This document shows, piece by piece, positions 15,001 to 16,928 of a stretch of DNA of 16,928 nucleotides (its first letter is position 1; each line of letters begins with the position of its first letter). Origin of the DNA: an uncultured Eggerthella sp. (GTDB taxonomy: Bacteria > Actinomycetota > Coriobacteriia > Coriobacteriales > Eggerthellaceae); NCBI GenBank assembly GCA_900556585.1, contig USPD01000021.1:1-16928 (forward strand), in the 5' to 3' direction. A program made the translations under genes and the position numbers. The notes under the pieces were generated by a model. That model had not been told where the DNA came from and searched no databases. It worked only from the letters and a program-made list of their open reading frames with translations.

Positions 15001-16928
15001 GCCTGATGGTTTTCATTAAGACCGCCAATGGCGCTAACATTGCTTCCAGTTGCCGTAAGGGTAAAGGTATAGTCTGCAGCGGACGGAGCACCCGTTACTT
15101 TCTTGGTTACCTGCATCGGATTATCGGTGTCCTCACCCATCTCTACAGGCGTTGGATTGTAATCGTTCACAAATCCAAATCTAGGGATTTGATAACCGTC
15201 TGCATCAGAATTTGCGCGGTCGATCACTACCTCATTTATTTCTTTTCCGGCAGAATCCTTGATCTTGGTAACCGTGGTTAGCGTATGCATGCTGCCGTTA
15301 CCGTTATCCACTACATCAATCTCGACCTTGTACTGAGACTGGTCGTAAACAACCTGCGGCAATGCCGCACCCTCTGCAGGATCAGCTTCATCTACGATGA
15401 ACGTATACGTCTTTCCTGCACCAGTCTCATCAAAGGTCAGGCGCTGCAGCTTGGCCATGATACTGGTTCTGTCGGCCTCAGCGGAATTATTCTTGAAATT
15501 CTTGTCGGCATCGGCAGTTAAGTCCGCAGCTTCACCTTGGCCTGTAATGGTGAAATCAAACTCACCAGCTGCCATCGGACGATCGAGCATCTGCTTGGTA
15601 ACATAAATGCCACCAGCGCCCTCCGCACCGTAGTTCATGCTCGCCTTATAAACATTGGTGAACACAGCCTTGCCAGTCTCATTACTGCTCTGATTTGCAT
15701 AAGTCGCAGTCGCGCTCAGCGTACCATCGCCATTGTCTGTTACATCGACTGTTACGTTTGCAACATTCTGACTGTAAGTCATTCCGCTGCCATCAGTCGT
15801 CTCGGTTCCCTTGTCATCAGCGACTTCATTCACGGTAAAGGTATATGTTCCAACCTTAGAGAAAGTCATGTCGCTGAAATTGAAGTCCATTCCGCTATCT
15901 TTCGTGACGGTTTTGGTTTCCGGACTTGCAAGTACCGTTTCGGGACCACCCGTCTGAGTAAGCTGGAAGTAGAAGGTTTCGTTGTCTTTTATCTCACGAC
16001 CCTGCAGTTCCTTGGTGCCATGAATTGCATTATCTCCAGAAAGAGTTGCATCTGTTGGATCGTAGGTGTTAGTAAACTCCACTTTACCCGGAGTCATGCT
16101 GGGCGTTGCCACAATGTGCACGCCGCCATCCTGCGTGTTCTCTTCATCGGTAACCGCGACGGTAATCGTATGAACCGTGCCATCGTAAGTCATACCGTTC
16201 AGAGACCAGGTACCATCCCGATTGTCGGTCGCACCCTGAGGGATAACCTCACGAATCTCATAAATATAGGTATTGTTCAGATGTTCACCCGTATAGGCAA
16301 TTGTCTGGAACGAAAAGCCGTCTGGATTCGTTCCGTTATTACCGATTGTAATGGTGTGATTCTCGCTATCCGCGCCCGTCGGCATGGGAACTTCCGCTGC
16401 ATCGATTGTCGGATTGGCTGCGGAACCACCATCGGTCACATAACCTCCAACAGCCTTCAATTCAAACGTGAACTTATTGGCAGCATTCGGGTTAGCCCCT
16501 GATTGATCGCTGTATACCTTGGTGCCGTTCAGATTGGTCGTAGCCTCAGCCGCATTGTAATCGTTCGTAAATACTACGGTATTATTCGTAATCGTTGGCT
16601 GCTCCGTCGGCTCATGTCCGTCCACATCCAAACGCTGGTTAAACGCAATATTGCTGATCTCCAATGCGCCCTCACCGTTATCAACAACGGTAATGGTTAC
16701 AGCATAGGTTTCGTTAGAATAGTCAATCCCCGCAATTGGGTTCGTGTCGTTATCCTCTTCAATTACGTAAGTGTATACACCTGGATTTTCAAAAGTGATA
16801 TCGCTCAAATCAGCTGTATAATCCGCAGTTTCATCATTCACCACAACATCAGCGGTGGACTCAGGAGCAGGGGCATTCCCCTCAGGTTTCATTGTAAATA
16901 TGAATTCATCGGTATCCTGCCACTCACG
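9075..16928 (-). CDS. Giant surface protein of tandem pilin-type isopeptide domains (partial, N-terminus outside window)
   Basis: At least 2617 residues, open through the right edge: the 12 codons before the first visible ATG (16892) are in frame and read REWQDTDEFIFT, part of a domain, so that ATG is not the start. The visible part is 16 complete and one partial repeat of the streptococcal pilin isopeptide-linkage type (Spy0128/FctA-like), about 135-195 residues each. Every complete repeat keeps the three residues expected for a self-formed Lys-Asn bond: an N-terminal Lys (as in TKKFTGHEW), a middle Glu in Y-x-Y-x-V-x-E, and an Asn in the closing F-x-N-x-Y (F-x-N-x-F in one). Repeats carry G-V-T-Y-D and V-T-V-T-D motifs. 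The tail has a Pro-rich linker, MAKTGD, a hydrophobic Ala-rich helix of about 22 residues and a basic end (RKMRRPRGRHVR), as in sortase substrates. A stalk-like adhesin is likely; the binding end, signal peptide and sortase are not in view. Confidence 0.93.
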   Translation of the reverse strand, partial: REWQDTDEFIFTMKPEGNAPAPESTADVVVNDETADYTADLSDITFENPGVYTYVIEEDNDTNPIAGIDYSNETYAVTITVVDNGEGALEISNIAFNQRLDVDGHEPTEQPTITNNTVVFTNDYNAAEATTNLNGTKVYSDQSGANPNAANKFTFELKAVGGYVTDGGSAANPTIDAAEVPMPTGADSENHTITIGNNGTNPDGFSFQTIAYTGEHLNNTYIYEIREVIPQGATDNRDGTWSLNGMTYDGTVHTITVAVTDEENTQDGGVHIVATPSMTPGKVEFTNTYDPTDATLSGDNAIHGTKELQGREIKDNETFYFQLTQTGGPETVLASPETKTVTKDSGMDFNFSDMTFSKVGTYTFTVNEVADDKGTETTDGSGMTYSQNVANVTVDVTDNGDGTLSATATYANQSSNETGKAVFTNVYKASMNYGAEGAGGIYVTKQMLDRPMAAGEFDFTITGQGEAADLTADADKNFKNNSAEADRTSIMAKLQRLTFDETGAGKTYTFIVDEADPAEGAALPQVVYDQSQYKVEIDVVDNGNGSMHTLTTVTKIKDSAGKEINEVVIDRANSDADGYQIPRFGFVNDYNPTPVEMGEDTDNPMQVTKKVTGAPSAADYTFTLTATGSNVSAIGGLNENHQATVTTQGTIAADGTQTLSFGKLTFAEPGTYTFTVQEVQPADDTGWEFDTTARTITVKVTDVNPSYEPGGEAPQYDGKLYISGVTGNNPTIENKYDHGTDTIGGETDTPLQVTKKVTGWETDDDFNFTLTPVEEEGVDWKTVEYEESALKAGVTEHFDADDTQDAKFGEITFTEPGTYKFQVTEDQAKEAAPAGWDYDENTYTITVEVKETNEAGEYDGSLHAAITSNPVTFENKYSAGSGEVDGATSFKGTKIIEGRNGLEDETFGFTLTKGSVEDGVDWSAVSYKAADAEEAVAFESAEATAAMETNNNSKEFAFTGTFTFAKTGTYTFNVTETEHNGDALPEQTAEPVNGMTYDRHVGTITVTVSDNGSGTLQTNVAYGTVGDGADENDMTFENSYAPIPVVYGDDAQEILGGNKNVDDNSGSYVMADDQFTFMMRAQNAGNPMPEGLNVTNDDDGRPIVSVTNKNTNTQNNTATFDFGKITFTKAGTYQYNIYENETNMPAGVSPQNTGRTYTITFEVTEDQATGVLSVNASAVLVGAGDQENTPVALDAINFTNVYNATAVSGSTQIFKTMSGRNWQQGDTFTFDVSMEVQGVAADEMPTFNFDNIGATVKDFTSEAGKLSYNITITPSASETGNTYAFSTGNATYTHEGTYVYAITERDVDPTSIVNVAKDSKTYTVTVTVKNVNNVLERTVVIDPNTTSGRVDFTNSFVPTAYEGVPEGFTFSKEFTGHEWTKDYSFDFELRAVDGAPMPADAVDGVKTVTVDGPDEENGTTAAFDFGKIKYEKAGIYHYTVSEVVPEEDTENYNAGISYDSHVANVTVTVTEDEDENGKKTGTLSANAVITAEGDDTPAVFTNDYDTNDVTIGGKDSTGIAVQKTLAGRDWEANDGFNFKIEAVTKDAPMPAETEITGLGNDSGKEAASAYFGDITFTKEKLNGASSKEFEYTVTETSTSANGVTVDPSTSRTVTVTVTDDGKGTLTATANHDNSNATTDADKQVTGAAAFTNTYGAAPTEDAVPTNFALTKKFTGHEWTEDYAFEFVLTPVDGAPMPVEDSNAGVTIDDNGNAHKTVNAPNAEGDGTEATFDFGEITYDKAGVYTYSVSEVNAGQGGVTYDSHSVTITVTVTDKDNTGASTGKLVATASVANGQFENKYETKAEYNADGAGGLDITKTLNNRNMTAEQFSFTIEATGDNKEAAAGKLGITDGTATTVKNAAGAAGTATSVIGNPFENIKFDKSDDGVTYTYTIKEEGTSGEGDYAGYTLDSKTFTVSITATDDGDGTMTVETTVNDGTDSKEYTDERAEVAFVNTYKASDITIGANGAAQIVAHKTLRNDEIANYAKDFKFQVTSGNVVVAEGTNDGSGNITFDDITYTTETLAEAAAADGSDEVGKATLDSSGDEDVYTFNYSVSEVEANLSGGVTYIGGNTNVTVKVTDDRHGKLSVDVDYESAAGVEFVNTYGASAKAELNLKGNKEIVPGEGLTQAPTLEDDTFTFEITGNAASDGTPAPMPEETTTTNKNDAVSFGPITFTMENVFGTPIVALDATDEEEQAVEDVAGETEAEKAMGEESGEKESESTTAGAADVNADVDLLTAGRSKTFTYTIKETAGSVAGVTNDTSEKTVSVTVTDEGEGKISVKATSDKNADAGNDFTFTNVYKVDPKESSLTGDGGFTLKKELQANTDRVLGEGEFTFQLIDPADGSVVTEAKNAADGTISMPAQKFTKPGDYTYTLKEVNEGAAGIDYDDAAYTVIAHVTDKDANGNYTGELKVTWEMPQVADKAVIFANTYTADPTSVALGAGKLIKGRGLDAGEFSFKLAGADGNEVSTATNEETGAVTFDTITYDKPGEYAYTITEVAPEDTDPNTEGIQNNGVTYDETVYNVTVKVTDNEEGKLNASIAYATEDGGAPLFVNTYEEPVAPASPVEPIKEFMAKTGDFMGGIMAAIAAVVAAAAAGATYAIRKMRRPRGRHVR
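9186..9203 (-). other. Degenerate sortase sorting motif MAKTGD
   Basis: The codons read M-A-K-T-G-D, followed by a hydrophobic helix and an Arg/Lys-rich end, the standard order of a cell-wall sorting signal. The canonical motif is LPXTG; here Leu-Pro is replaced by Met-Ala. Position and context make a sorting role likely. Confidence 0.65.
9248..16928 (-). repeat. Seventeen tandem isopeptide-domain modules
   Basis: Module ends (closing F-x-N-x-Y motif, approximate plus-strand position, in protein order 1 to 17): 16560, 16062, 15647, 15159, 14721, 14298, 13809, 13322, 12860, 12416, 11966, 11532, 11062, 10615, 10024, 9631, 9251. Module 1 is cut by the window edge. Most modules are 400-500 bases; module 15 is longest (about 590) because of an acidic insert. 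Modules 10 and 12 are clearly closer to each other (both with F-T-G-H-E-W and V-D-G-A-P-M-P) than to module 11 between them. Confidence 0.88.
10212..10382 (-). other. Acidic low-complexity insert in module 15
   Basis: About 55 residues between two conserved strands of module 15, rich in Glu, Asp, Ala and Ser (for example DEEEQAVEDVAGETEAEKAM). The following strand FTYTIKE and the closing FTNVY are intact, so the insert is probably a surface loop that leaves the fold in place. Confidence 0.75.

Noticed and set aside
16890..16892. ATG as start of the surface protein
   Set aside because: The frame is open to the window edge and the upstream codons complete a domain motif (REWQDTDEFIFT), so the true start is outside.

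Overview
The window reads as an anaerobic, Gram-positive-type bacterium of moderate G+C content. The signs are strong purine-rich ribosome binding sites (AAAGGGG / GGAGG types), several paralogue-prone flavin and acyl-CoA enzymes, and a giant surface protein built of pilin-type isopeptide domains with a sortase-like tail. A gut or oral Coriobacteriia member (Eggerthellaceae or a relative) fits best, but this is inference from gene content; no marker gene is present.

Layout. Left part (1-8400): a small accessory catabolic region. A probable gene start faces left off the edge at 26. Four metabolic genes lie on the minus strand: an alpha/beta hydrolase (6825-7511), a CaiD-like crotonase (5727-6515), a CaiA-like acyl-CoA dehydrogenase (4416-5573), and a large old-yellow-enzyme-type oxidoreductase with an Fe-S cluster and a second dinucleotide-binding half (641-2755). 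A TetR-type regulator (3511-4164, plus) is divergent from the oxidoreductase across 755 bases without a gene, and convergent with the dehydrogenase. An iron-sulfur flavoprotein (7763-8377, plus) is divergent from the hydrolase. Rho-independent terminators follow the oxidoreductase, crotonase and hydrolase, so these are mostly single-gene units and not one operon. Together they suggest uptake-independent processing of an unsaturated or hydroxylated acyl-CoA-type substrate (hydration/dehydration, alpha,beta-reduction, flavin electron supply). The substrate cannot be read from the sequence.

Middle (8402-9060): an orphan two-HTH protein resembling the OrfA of IS3-type elements but with no OrfB beside it, then a gene-free stretch of about 280 bases.

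Right part (9075-16928): one minus-strand reading frame of 2617 codons that runs off the right edge. It encodes at least 17 tandem Spy0128/FctA-like isopeptide domains (the first one partial), then a degenerate sorting motif (MAKTG), a membrane helix and a basic tail. Its N-terminus is outside the window.

The intergenic regions are rich in structure: a 17-base tandem array that appears to extend the 3' end of the dehydrogenase gene, a 31-base array after the TetR gene, a duplicated hairpin with a compensatory base-pair change upstream of the crotonase, and two operator-like palindromes between the hydrolase and the flavoprotein. No tRNA, rRNA, CRISPR array or complete insertion sequence was seen.
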